Of a DNA stretch of 7,303 nucleotides, positions 1-5,480 are shown in pieces. Each line of letters opens with the position of its first letter. Position 1 is the stretch's first letter. The position numbers and the translations under genes were made by a program. The stretch comes from Geobacter sp. UBA6151 (GTDB lineage Bacteria > Desulfobacterota > Desulfuromonadia > Geobacterales > Pseudopelobacteraceae): positions 1 through 7,303 of the forward strand of contig DIUT01000008.1 in the NCBI GenBank assembly GCA_002423105.1. The letters are read 5' to 3'. The notes under the pieces were generated by a model that saw only the letters and a list, made by a program, of their open reading frames with translations, did no database searches and was not told the origin of the DNA.

Positions 1-8
1 CCTCACAT

Positions 9-71
9 ATTCTGCGGAAGAGGCCCATTCGGAAGATGGCTATTATCCAGAGTATTCTGGGGAGCCCATTC
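9..71. repeat. Two imperfect direct copies of a short ATTCTG...CATTC repeat
   Basis: ATTCTG followed by a purine-rich stretch and GCCCATTC occurs at 9-30 and again at 54-71, 45 bases apart. The similarity continues past CATTC (GGAAGATGGC against CAGAGGTTGGC). A third related copy lies at 562-582. The first copy runs into the proposed start codon of the 36-548 gene, so the N-terminus of that protein may not be genuine. Confidence 0.5.
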
Positions 72-548
72 AGAGGTTGGCCGAAGCTGGCAAAAGTGTT
101 CCTTGTCTGGCGCTGGAAAAAGCTAAGGGGCAAAAGTCGGAAGTGTGGTTACGCCGGAGGAATTGCCAATACCGGCAAATTTCTAACGCGTATTGTCGGT
201 GACGGAGACGAGCGGCAAGAAATGGATAAGGTCTTTGATCTATTGACCCATGTTACCGGTCAGGAACTATCCCTGAGAAACAAGGCGGATAATGCGATCA
301 AAAGGGGAGCGTGGGATGAAGCACGCGGTTTTCTTGTCCGATATTACAGGTCCGCCAGGAAAAGCGGCAACTGCTTGAATGCGATTAAAGCGCTTATCGG
401 CTTGGCGTATACCTCAAAAATGGCGACAGGCGTTATCGCGCTTACACCACGCAACAAAAAGAAGTTTGAGGGTTTGATCTCGCAAGTAGAGGGAAGTTAT
501 TGGCAGACTCACCTTAAAGACCTAAATGCAAATATCACCACTTGTTAG
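36..548 (+). CDS. Hypothetical protein, start uncertain
   Basis: I do not recognise this 170-residue protein and assign no function. It is basic at the N-terminus and mostly helical in appearance. The part from about residue 58 to 165 (GDERQEMDKVF onward) looks most like a real soluble domain, with evenly spaced hydrophobics and a RYYRSARKSGN stretch near residue 103. No signal peptide, membrane segment or catalytic motif is visible. The start is weak: the ATG at 36 lies at the edge of a short repeat copy, and the frame is open to the left edge of the window, so the gene could begin earlier. An internal ATG at 222 is another option, with GGAG about 14 bases upstream. Base composition is more AT-rich than the genes to the right, which hints at foreign origin. 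It converges with the minus-strand toxin-antitoxin cassette. Confidence 0.5.
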   Translation: MAIIQSILGSPFRGWPKLAKVFLVWRWKKLRGKSRKCGYAGGIANTGKFLTRIVGDGDERQEMDKVFDLLTHVTGQELSLRNKADNAIKRGAWDEARGFLVRYYRSARKSGNCLNAIKALIGLAYTSKMATGVIALTPRNKKKFEGLISQVEGSYWQTHLKDLNANITTC

Positions 549-561
549 TTCTGTGACAGCC

Positions 562-582
562 ATTCTGGAAGACAGCACATTC
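562..582. repeat. Third copy of the ATTCTG...CATTC repeat
   Basis: ATTCTG, GAAGA, GC and CATTC appear in the same order and nearly the same spacing as at 9-30, 14 bases after the stop of the 36-548 gene. Its first eight bases (ATTCTGGA, 562-569) are also an exact inverted match to TCCAGAAT at 600-607 within the rnj fragment. The pattern resembles the short repeats that accompany REP-associated transposases in many genomes, but that comparison is from memory and no such transposase is visible here. Confidence 0.4.
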
Positions 583-592
583 AATTTTACTG

Positions 593-700
593 TTACATCT
601 CCAGAATAAACGGTAGCACCATCGGTCGCTGTTCAATGCCCTTCTTGAAGAACAGCTTCAGGGTCTGACGTACCACCGGAGAAATCCTGTCCTGATCTAC
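593..700 (-). pseudogene. rnj: Remnant: duplicated 3' end of the RNase J gene
   Basis: Read on the minus strand, this stretch encodes about 36 residues ending RRPMVLPFILEM-like (QRPMVLPFILEM, then TAA). It matches the C-terminus of the full RNase J gene at 1449-1556. Over 594-677 versus 1450-1533 I count 7 mismatches in 84 bp (about 92% identity) with no gaps; farther in, identity falls to 11 of 23 bases. Protein differences in the well-matched part are L for R, G for S and Q for R; beyond it the fragment has DRISP where RNase J has DEVRQ. The fragment has no start codon or ribosome site of its own and is in a different frame from the adjacent toxin gene, whose stop codon lies 1-2 bases away. 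It is a gene fragment, not a gene. Confidence 0.88.
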
Positions 701-701
701 G

Positions 702-1097
702 TTACCTTGGCACTGCCTTGACAACAGGCATTGCCTGTCGGGCCTTGCGCACAAACCGCTCGTCAAATGTGTACAACGTCTCTGCGCCTTCGCTGGCTGC
801 AAGATGCAAAGCATCCGCAAAATCAAGGCCGTTTTTGTAGCCATTCAGCGCTTGGGCGACTTGGTGCGGAGTTTCCACCGTTACCATTGGTAGCCCCAGA
901 ATATGCAGCAGCGCACTCTGGATGGCAACGGCATCAAGCGCATACACGGCCCGCAATACCCATTCAAGCTCCAGAAGAATGGTTTTCGGAAGAAAAATGC
1001 CACTACCGCTTTCCAGCAGTTTAATGGCACGGCGGGCCTGAAGCTGGTCATCGTTGGTGACGTAACGAACCCAGACGTTGGTGTCCAGCACAATCAC
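702..1097 (-). CDS. vapC: VapC-type PIN-domain toxin ribonuclease
   Basis: A 131-residue PIN-domain protein. By family it is a Mg2+-dependent endoribonuclease that halts translation by cutting RNA (often tRNA or rRNA) when its antitoxin is lost. The N-terminus MIVLDTNVWVRY carries the first acidic metal ligand (D5). Further candidates are E43 (TILLELEW), D92 or D95 (GLDFADALHLAA) and D112 (YTFDERF), so the four-acid active site looks intact. Length is usual for VapC. The start is GTG at 1097-1095, which overlaps the antitoxin stop as GTGA. This points to translational coupling, and only a weak purine-rich site lies upstream. The gene ends at 702, directly against the duplicated rnj fragment. 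The RNA target cannot be read from sequence. Confidence 0.9.
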   Translation of the reverse strand: MIVLDTNVWVRYVTNDDQLQARRAIKLLESGSGIFLPKTILLELEWVLRAVYALDAVAIQSALLHILGLPMVTVETPHQVAQALNGYKNGLDFADALHLAASEGAETLYTFDERFVRKARQAMPVVKAVPR

Positions 1098-1360
1098 GGT
1101 CTAACTCTTTTCCACTGTTTCTTCAGGTCGTCATCAATACCTGTCTGCATTTGCTCAATAGTTTTTGCCGTTCCCCGGTAGCCGGTGCAGCCCAACCCAC
1201 TCCGAATGTCCGTTACTGGAAACAGGCTGGCTGGTTTCAGCAAAACACCGCCTGCGGTTTCCTCGACAACGAGCCGTGTTCCGGGAAGCCAGTGATGCTG
1301 TTCACGAATGACCTTGGGAATGATAACCTGCCCTTTACTTGAAAGCAGTGTTGTTTCCAT
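1094..1360 (-). CDS. vapB: AbrB/MazE-fold antitoxin (VapB-like)
   Basis: An 88-residue antitoxin. The N-terminal half (about residues 3-47) is a typical AbrB/SpoVT swapped-hairpin DNA-binding domain: SSKGQVIIPKVIRE, then PGTRLVVEE and GVLLKP. The C-terminal half (about 55-88), ending in DDLKKQWKRVRP, should wrap and block the toxin. By family, the antitoxin and the complex repress their own promoter. The start ATG at 1360-1358 is chosen because GGAGG lies five bases upstream (1366-1370 on the plus strand) and because the protein then begins METTLLSSKGQ as the family does. The longer frame reaching 1492 runs antisense-like through the rnj 3' end and is not credible. The stop overlaps the toxin start by four bases. 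Confidence 0.9.
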   Translation of the reverse strand: METTLLSSKGQVIIPKVIREQHHWLPGTRLVVEETAGGVLLKPASLFPVTDIRSGLGCTGYRGTAKTIEQMQTGIDDDLKKQWKRVRP

Positions 1361-1373
1361 GTTCGCCTCCATG

Positions 1374-1392
1374 GTAAGATCAAGTAAGATCA
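1374..1392. promoter_or_regulatory. Tandem 9-bp repeats, probable toxin-antitoxin operator
   Basis: GTAAGATCA occurs exactly at 1374-1382 and again at 1384-1392, giving a 10-bp period, about one helical turn. The repeats run from the last base of the candidate -10 box to just upstream of the ribosome site. Two identical sites on the same helix face at the transcription start are what one expects for cooperative repression by an AbrB-fold antitoxin or its complex with the toxin. Confidence 0.55.
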
Positions 1393-1420
1393 TCCTACTG
1401 TTTTTTCGTAATGCCTGCAA
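1392..1420 (-). promoter_or_regulatory. Candidate promoter for vapBC
   Basis: On the minus strand TTGCAG (1420-1415) and TAGGAT (1397-1392) are separated by 17 bases. The -10 box matches four of six consensus positions; the -35 box is weak (three of six). It lies in the 88-base gap between the rnj stop and the antitoxin start, so the pair can be expressed without read-through from rnj. Predicted transcription would begin near 1385, within the tandem repeats. Confidence 0.45.
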
Positions 1421-1427
1421 GAACATA

Positions 1428-1447
1428 CGACAGAGGGGATTCTGTCG
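1428..1447. other. Hairpin directly after the rnj stop codon
   Basis: CGACAGA (1428-1434) and TCTGTCG (1441-1447) form a perfect 7-bp stem with a 6-base loop, one base beyond the rnj stop codon (1449-1451, minus strand). No U-run follows on the minus strand, so it is not a classical intrinsic terminator. It could protect the 3' end of the rnj message or mark the joint of the inserted cassette. Confidence 0.4.
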
Positions 1448-1448
1448 C

Positions 1449-3110
1449 CTACATCTCCAGAATAAACGGCAGCACCATCGGTCGCCGTTCAATGCTCTTT
1501 TTGAAGAACCGCTTCAGGGTCTGGCGCACCACCTGCCGCACCTCATCCCGGTCTGCCAGGGTTTCAATATTCAGTTCATCCAGCGCTTCTTTCAGCACGC
1601 ACTTGGCCTGTTGCAGGTATTCCTGGTTTTCATCCTCAAAGACAAAACCCCTTGAGACAATCTCCGGGCCGTAGATCAGTTCGCCGGAATGCTGGTTAAT
1701 CCCCAGAATCACCGTAACCATGCCGTCTTCTGAGAGGTGGCGGCGATCCTTCAGCACCACTTCCCCCACATCGCCGACCCCCTTGCCATCCACAAAGACG
1801 CGGCCGGTTTCCACAGTTTCTTCGATACAGACGGTGTCGTTGTAGAAGCTGACCACCTCGCCGTTCACCGCCAGCAGGCAGCGCTCCTCCGGGATACCCA
1901 CCTTCATGGCCAACCGGCGATGCAGTACCAGATGACGATACTCGCCATGGATCGGCAGGAAGAAGCGGGGCCGTACGATGTTCATCATCAGTTTCAACTC
2001 TTCCTGGCTGGCATGGCCGGAGACATGGACCTCGGAAACTTTTTCATGGTGAACATCAGCGCCACGGCGGTAGAGGTGGTTGATCAACTCCGAGATGGTG
2101 CGCTCGTTGCCGGGGATATTGCGGGAGGAGAGGATGACCGTGTCCCCTTTTTCCAGCTTGATCTGCTTGTGGGCATCCATGGCGATCCGCACCAGTGCCG
2201 ACATCGGTTCCCCCTGGCTGCCGGTGGAGATGATGCAGACCTGATCCGACGGCAGGTGATTCAGTTCGCGGATATCCATCAGCAGATCATCGGCAATGGT
2301 GAGGTAGCCCAGGTCGCGGGCTATACGCACATTGTTAATCATGGAACGGCCGTTTAACAGGACTTTACGACCTGTTGCGCTCGCTACGTCCGCCACCTGC
2401 TGCACCCGGTGGATGTTGCTGGAGAAGGCGGCTACAATGATCCTCCCCTTGCATTTGGGAAACAGGTCGGCCAGCGCTTCCCCCACGTAGCGTTCGGAGA
2501 TGGTGTAGCCTTCCCGCTCCACGTTGGTTGAGTCGGAGAGCAGCGCCAGCACCCCTTCATCACCGTAGCGAGCGAAGGAGGCCAGGTCAGTCGGTTCGCC
2601 GTCCACCGGGGTCTGGTCCAGCTTGAAATCGCCGGTATGAATCACCGTTCCCTCCGGCGTACGGATGGCCAGGGCGCAACCGTCCACCACCGAGTGGGCC
2701 ACCCGCAGAAATTCAGCCTGAAAGCAACCCAGTTCCACAACATCACGCGGTTTGACCGTGACCAGTTCTGCATCCACCTTGTATTCCTGGAGCTTGCCGG
2801 ACAGTATCCCCAGGGTCAGCGCCGTGCCATAAACCGGCACCGGAAACTCCCGCAGAAAAAAAGGCAGTGCGCCGATATGATCTTCATGGCCGTGGGTCAG
2901 CAGTATGCCGCGCAGTTTCTCTGCCCGTTCCCGGATATAGCTGAAATCGGGGATCACATAGTCAATCCCCGGCATGTCGGCATCGGGAAACATCAGGCCG
3001 GTGTCCACCAGGATCAGGTCGTCGCCGCATTCATAGACCATGCAGTTGATGCCGATCTCTCCCAGGCCGCCCAGGGCTACGATGCGCAATGTCGAATTGT
3101 CAGTGGTCAT
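1449..3110 (-). CDS. rnj: Ribonuclease J
   Basis: A 553-residue metallo-beta-lactamase/beta-CASP ribonuclease with endonuclease and 5'-3' exonuclease roles in mRNA turnover and rRNA maturation in the cytoplasm. The zinc motif HGHEDH lies at residues 73-78, further ligands at H139 and D161 (HTGDFKLD), the beta-CASP signature STGSQGEPMSA near 295-305, HVSGHAS at 362-368 and PIHGEYRHL at 386-394. A C-terminal domain ends RRPMVLPFILEM, as is usual for the family. The start ATG at 3110-3108 is chosen because the protein then begins MTTDNSTLRIVALGGLGEIG as homologues do, AAGGAA lies seven bases upstream, and the ATG overlaps the upstream gene's TGA. A longer frame adds 21 implausible residues. The last 36 codons are duplicated at 593-700, so this 3' end may have been replaced when the vapBC cassette arrived. 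Confidence 0.97.
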   Translation of the reverse strand: MTTDNSTLRIVALGGLGEIGINCMVYECGDDLILVDTGLMFPDADMPGIDYVIPDFSYIRERAEKLRGILLTHGHEDHIGALPFFLREFPVPVYGTALTLGILSGKLQEYKVDAELVTVKPRDVVELGCFQAEFLRVAHSVVDGCALAIRTPEGTVIHTGDFKLDQTPVDGEPTDLASFARYGDEGVLALLSDSTNVEREGYTISERYVGEALADLFPKCKGRIIVAAFSSNIHRVQQVADVASATGRKVLLNGRSMINNVRIARDLGYLTIADDLLMDIRELNHLPSDQVCIISTGSQGEPMSALVRIAMDAHKQIKLEKGDTVILSSRNIPGNERTISELINHLYRRGADVHHEKVSEVHVSGHASQEELKLMMNIVRPRFFLPIHGEYRHLVLHRRLAMKVGIPEERCLLAVNGEVVSFYNDTVCIEETVETGRVFVDGKGVGDVGEVVLKDRRHLSEDGMVTVILGINQHSGELIYGPEIVSRGFVFEDENQEYLQQAKCVLKEALDELNIETLADRDEVRQVVRQTLKRFFKKSIERRPMVLPFILEM

Positions 3111-3502
3111 GGCTGGGTTCCTTTTCGCAGCGGTGCCAGGGCTGCCAGCTTTTTGTCGCAACGGGCGATCCACGCCGCTCCCGGCTGTGACAGCCAGCGG
3201 ACACCGTACCAGGCGCTGCGCAACGAGCGGTAGGCGATCAGTGCCCGTTCGCTGTCGCCGTTCTGTTCAGCGGTCAGGCCCATGGCCCAAATCCGCTCTG
3301 CGGCCTGTTCCGCCAGGCTGGACAGCGGTGTGTACATCCTGATTGCCGATTCATAGCCGGTGAGCGCAATCATGAAATTGTTGTTCAGGGCGCCCAGTTC
3401 GCCTGCTTTGAATTGGGCCTGCTGACGCCAGCGCACATTGCCGGATATCAGTACCAGGGTCAGTAAAACGGCCAGCAGTATGGTGAATGCAGCACGGATC
3501 AT
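3107..3502 (-). CDS. Membrane-anchored protein of unknown function, cotranslated with rnj
   Basis: A 131-residue protein I cannot name. Residues about 4-21 (AAFTILLAVLLTLVLISG) form one N-terminal membrane segment after MIR. The rest (about 24-131) looks like helical pairs: FMIALTGYESAIRMYTP and SERALIAYRSLRSAWYG have the spacing of tetratricopeptide-like repeats, too few to be sure. The soluble part probably faces the periplasm or is held at the inner membrane. The start ATG at 3502-3500 has AGGA five bases upstream. Its stop overlaps the rnj start as ATGA, so the two are probably translationally coupled. A role in tethering or regulating RNase J at the membrane is only a guess from position. 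Confidence 0.82.
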   Translation of the reverse strand: MIRAAFTILLAVLLTLVLISGNVRWRQQAQFKAGELGALNNNFMIALTGYESAIRMYTPLSSLAEQAAERIWAMGLTAEQNGDSERALIAYRSLRSAWYGVRWLSQPGAAWIARCDKKLAALAPLRKGTQP

Positions 3503-3509
3503 GTGAGTC

Positions 3510-3695
3510 CTATTCCTGGAAAAATCGGGGCAGCACGGTCAGCAGCAGTCCGGTTATGGCAGCGGCGACCCCCAGCAGCACAGCAAAGGCAGGCAGCAGA
3601 TTGCGGGGCCCTGGCCAGCGATGGGCAGCAGGCAAACCCCAGACAATCAGGGCAATGCCACCGACAAGCAGCAGCAGATACTGTGGACCGCTCAT
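3510..3695 (-). CDS. Small two-helix membrane protein
   Basis: A 61-residue hydrophobic protein with two membrane segments, about residues 5-24 (YLLLLVGGIALIVWGLPA) and 33-56 (LLPAFAVLLGVAAAITGLLL). A short basic loop between them (HRWPGPR) suggests the loop is cytoplasmic with both ends outside. The start ATG at 3695-3693 overlaps the acyltransferase stop as ATGA, and AGGGAG lies five bases upstream inside that gene. The next gene follows after 7 bases. I do not recognise the family and no function can be assigned. The overlap and ribosome site make it a believable gene despite its size. Confidence 0.75.
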   Translation of the reverse strand: MSGPQYLLLLVGGIALIVWGLPAAHRWPGPRNLLPAFAVLLGVAAAITGLLLTVLPRFFQE

Positions 3696-4396
3696 TGCAT
3701 CTCCCTTTCCATGGCCGTGCGTACCTGGTTCAGCAGAAACTCCTCGGTTTCGGCCCGCTTCATGCCGTGCGGTATGGTTATCGGTTCACCGATCCGTATT
3801 TCCACCCGACGACCGGGATACAGTTTCAAGGTTCCGCCCGGGTTGATCTCAAAGGTGCCGTGGAGCGTTACCGGAACCACCGGTACATTGGCACGGGAGG
3901 CAAGCATGAAACCGCCACGCTTGAACGGCAGCAGTTTACCGTCACGGGTGCGTGTTCCCTCCGGAAAAATGATGACGCTGGAGCCGCTACGGATCTGTTG
4001 CGCAGCTTCTTCGATACTTTTCAGCGCTCTGCGTCCATCGCTCCGGTCAAGGGGGATATAACCTCCGCGGCGCATGGAGTGGCCGAATACCGGAATGCGG
4101 AACAGCTCCTGCTTGGCCATCCAGGAGAGGTGGCGTGGAAAATAGCCCTGCAGGGTCAGAATGTCGAAGTTGCTCTGGTGATTGCTCATGACAATGACCG
4201 GACCGATCGGTAGCCGCTCGCTGCCTTTGACCGTGACCCGTATCCCGGCCAGCGCCAGGCCGCTTCTGCCCCAGAAACGTGAAAAAAAACCGTACCATGG
4301 AGGATGCACAATGGCGCAGGGGAGTGCGGCGGCAGCAATGAGAAAGGTCAAGGGGAAAAAAAACGCTATATAGAGCAGGCCGCAGGCAAGAGCCAT
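3692..4396 (-). CDS. plsC: 1-acyl-sn-glycerol-3-phosphate acyltransferase (PlsC-type)
   Basis: A 234-residue acyltransferase of the LPLAT/PlsC family. By family it transfers an acyl chain to lysophosphatidic acid, making phosphatidic acid at the inner membrane. The catalytic NHQSNFD motif places H73 and D78. The substrate-binding FPEGTRT lies at 144-150, and VPVVPVTLHG near 171-180 is the fourth conserved block. Residues about 6-28 form an N-terminal membrane segment. Length is normal. ATG at 4396-4394 has GGAG eight bases upstream. It is the first gene of the operon that ends with rnj. Other lysophospholipid substrates are possible, as this family is hard to separate by motifs alone. Confidence 0.92.
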   Translation of the reverse strand: MALACGLLYIAFFFPLTFLIAAAALPCAIVHPPWYGFFSRFWGRSGLALAGIRVTVKGSERLPIGPVIVMSNHQSNFDILTLQGYFPRHLSWMAKQELFRIPVFGHSMRRGGYIPLDRSDGRRALKSIEEAAQQIRSGSSVIIFPEGTRTRDGKLLPFKRGGFMLASRANVPVVPVTLHGTFEINPGGTLKLYPGRRVEIRIGEPITIPHGMKRAETEEFLLNQVRTAMEREMQ

Positions 4397-4423
4397 TCCA
4401 GTTTCTCCGAAAAAATATCCGAG

Positions 4424-4452
4424 ACTTTAGCGGTTATCTGTCAACGGGTCAA
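4424..4452 (-). promoter_or_regulatory. Sigma70-type promoter for the plsC-rnj operon
   Basis: On the minus strand TTGACC (4452-4447, five of six consensus) and TAAAGT (4429-4424, four of six) are spaced by 17 bases, placing the start about 20 bases upstream of the plsC start codon. This is the best promoter match in the window. Confidence 0.6.
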
Positions 4453-4480
4453 GCAGGGGATGGACGGCTTGCGAGTATGG

Positions 4481-4525
4481 GGCAAGGGGATAGCTCTGGA
4501 AAATAAACCTGTCATCTGCTATAGC
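4481..4525 (+). promoter_or_regulatory. Candidate promoter(s) for the lipoprotein-ftsK unit
   Basis: Two weak alternatives are visible on the plus strand. One is sigma70-like: TGGAAA at 4497-4502, 17 bases, then TATAGC at 4520-4525 (each four of six). The other is sigma54-like: GG at 4481-4482 and GC at 4493-4494, ten bases apart, within GGGCAAG...TAGCT, which partly matches TGGCACG...TTGCW. Neither is strong; they could both be chance. Confidence 0.3.
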
Positions 4526-4563
4526 TGTAGCTAGCATACATGACACCATTGACAGGAGGCCCG

Positions 4564-5418
4564 ATGAAACGCATTTCACTGATAGTCTGCTTGATGTTGC
4601 TCTTGCTTTTTACCGGATGCGCCACAAACTATTATAATCTTCCGGCTGAGCAGGTTGTTGAGCGGGTAAAAGTTCTGGGAGTTGCCCCGATTATTGTTGA
4701 TGGTGACTCGGATATCCGGTTTCCCCAGAAAGAGGAGCTGGTCACCCTGTTGACCAATGCCAACCGCATCAATGAGCGCCATCTGCTGCGCTTGCTGAAA
4801 AATACCGACAGTTTTTATGCCGTAACCATGACTGACGCTGATCCGCGGGCGCTTTTTGCCAGCCTGGTGCAGCGCCGGGAGCGGCGTGACGACGCCGCCA
4901 TCCAGTACAATAAATACTTCTGGAAAGCTGATGCGTTGCAGGATTATCTGAAAAAAAACAATCTGGATGCCCTGCTGCTGGTGGTGATCAGCGGTATTAC
5001 CCGTGCGGAGAAGATCTATGGCACCGCAATGCTGGATTCCTTTGAGACCGACTACAACTACCTGAGCATGACGGCCCAGATGGTTGATGACAAGGGTGTT
5101 GTCATCTGGGAATATCCCAATTTCCGTCAGCGGAGCCTGTCCTATGTTCCCCTGCTGAATCTCCAATATCCGGATTTTGAATATGCGAAGGCCAACATGA
5201 GCAGCATGGCTCCGGTGCGCTTTAAAACCATCGAAGGGATCAAGCGGGCTTTGGACAGGCGGCGGCTTGATTTTCTGCGGCGGGAGACCGGCGATGTGGA
5301 TATCTATCTGACGCAGTTTGAAGAAATCGCCTCGCTGATCAAGCTGGACCGTACCAGCAAGCCGCTGCCTCCAACCGCCCCCGCACAGCAGGCACCGGTC
5401 AGGGAACAACCCCGATGA
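4564..5418 (+). CDS. Lipoprotein of unknown function
   Basis: A 284-residue exported lipoprotein. The signal sequence MKRISLIVCLMLLLLFTGC gives a lipobox LFTGC with the lipidated cysteine at residue 19. Alanine at +2 favours sorting to the outer membrane. The mature part has alternating strand-like segments (KVLGVAPIIVDGD near 38-50, ALLLVVISGITRAEKIYG near 137-154, MTAQMVDDKGVVIWEYP near 168-184), then a helical stretch and a Pro/Gln-rich tail (about 266-284). I do not recognise the family. The start at 4564 is preferred over the in-frame ATG at 4540 because AGGAGG lies at 4554-4559 and the signal peptide begins properly there. It lies upstream of ftsK on the same strand with a 74-base gap, so they may be cotranscribed. 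Confidence 0.88.
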   Translation: MKRISLIVCLMLLLLFTGCATNYYNLPAEQVVERVKVLGVAPIIVDGDSDIRFPQKEELVTLLTNANRINERHLLRLLKNTDSFYAVTMTDADPRALFASLVQRRERRDDAAIQYNKYFWKADALQDYLKKNNLDALLLVVISGITRAEKIYGTAMLDSFETDYNYLSMTAQMVDDKGVVIWEYPNFRQRSLSYVPLLNLQYPDFEYAKANMSSMAPVRFKTIEGIKRALDRRRLDFLRRETGDVDIYLTQFEEIASLIKLDRTSKPLPPTAPAQQAPVREQPR

Positions 5419-5480
5419 ACCGTATCATCATACCTATCGTTACCCCTCCTGAAATCAACATTGATTTCAAGGCGGCATAA
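5415..5480 (+). CDS. Possible 21-residue upstream ORF ahead of ftsK
   Basis: ATG at 5415 overlaps the lipoprotein stop codon (ATGA) and opens a frame of 21 codons (MNRIIIPIVTPPEINIDFKAA) ending in TAA at 5478-5480. It is in the same frame as ftsK, whose GTG follows 12 bases later. It contains a perfect hairpin (5450-5469). It could couple lipoprotein translation to ftsK, be an old N-terminus of ftsK cut off by a stop, or be chance. Confidence 0.25.
   Translation: MNRIIIPIVTPPEINIDFKAA
5450..5469. other. Hairpin between the lipoprotein gene and ftsK
   Basis: TGAAATCA (5450-5457) and TGATTTCA (5462-5469) form a perfect 8-bp stem with loop ACAT, 24 bases before the ftsK start. No T-run follows, so it is not an intrinsic terminator. 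It could act as a binding site or an RNA structure tuning ftsK translation. Confidence 0.4.

Noticed and set aside
593..844. Minus-strand open frame of 83 codons covering the rnj fragment and part of vapC
   Set aside because: Only the last ~36 codons are meaningful, as an rnj remnant; the rest is vapC read in another frame.
1374..1392. Start of a CRISPR array
   Set aside because: Two 9-bp units with one base between them cannot be repeat and spacer; an operator fits better.
1428..1447. Intrinsic terminator for rnj
   Set aside because: The stem is sound but no U-run follows on the transcribed strand; listed only as a hairpin.
1361..1492. N-terminal extension of the antitoxin to 132 residues
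   Set aside because: It crosses the rnj 3' end and the operator, the residues are unlike a protein, and GGAGG sits correctly before the ATG at 1360.
593..1559. Insertion sequence or composite transposon
   Set aside because: No transposase or terminal inverted repeats; the flanking repeats are rnj coding sequence.
3111..3173. 21-residue N-terminal extension of RNase J
   Set aside because: Not family-like; the ATG at 3110 has a ribosome site and the ATGA overlap.
1737..3233. Long plus-strand frames opposite rnj (1737-2357, 2637-3233)
   Set aside because: Composition shadows of a well-supported gene; no recognisable domains or ribosome sites.
4576..5409. 277-codon minus-strand frame opposite the lipoprotein
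   Set aside because: The plus strand has a signal peptide, lipobox and AGGAGG; the opposite frame has none of these.
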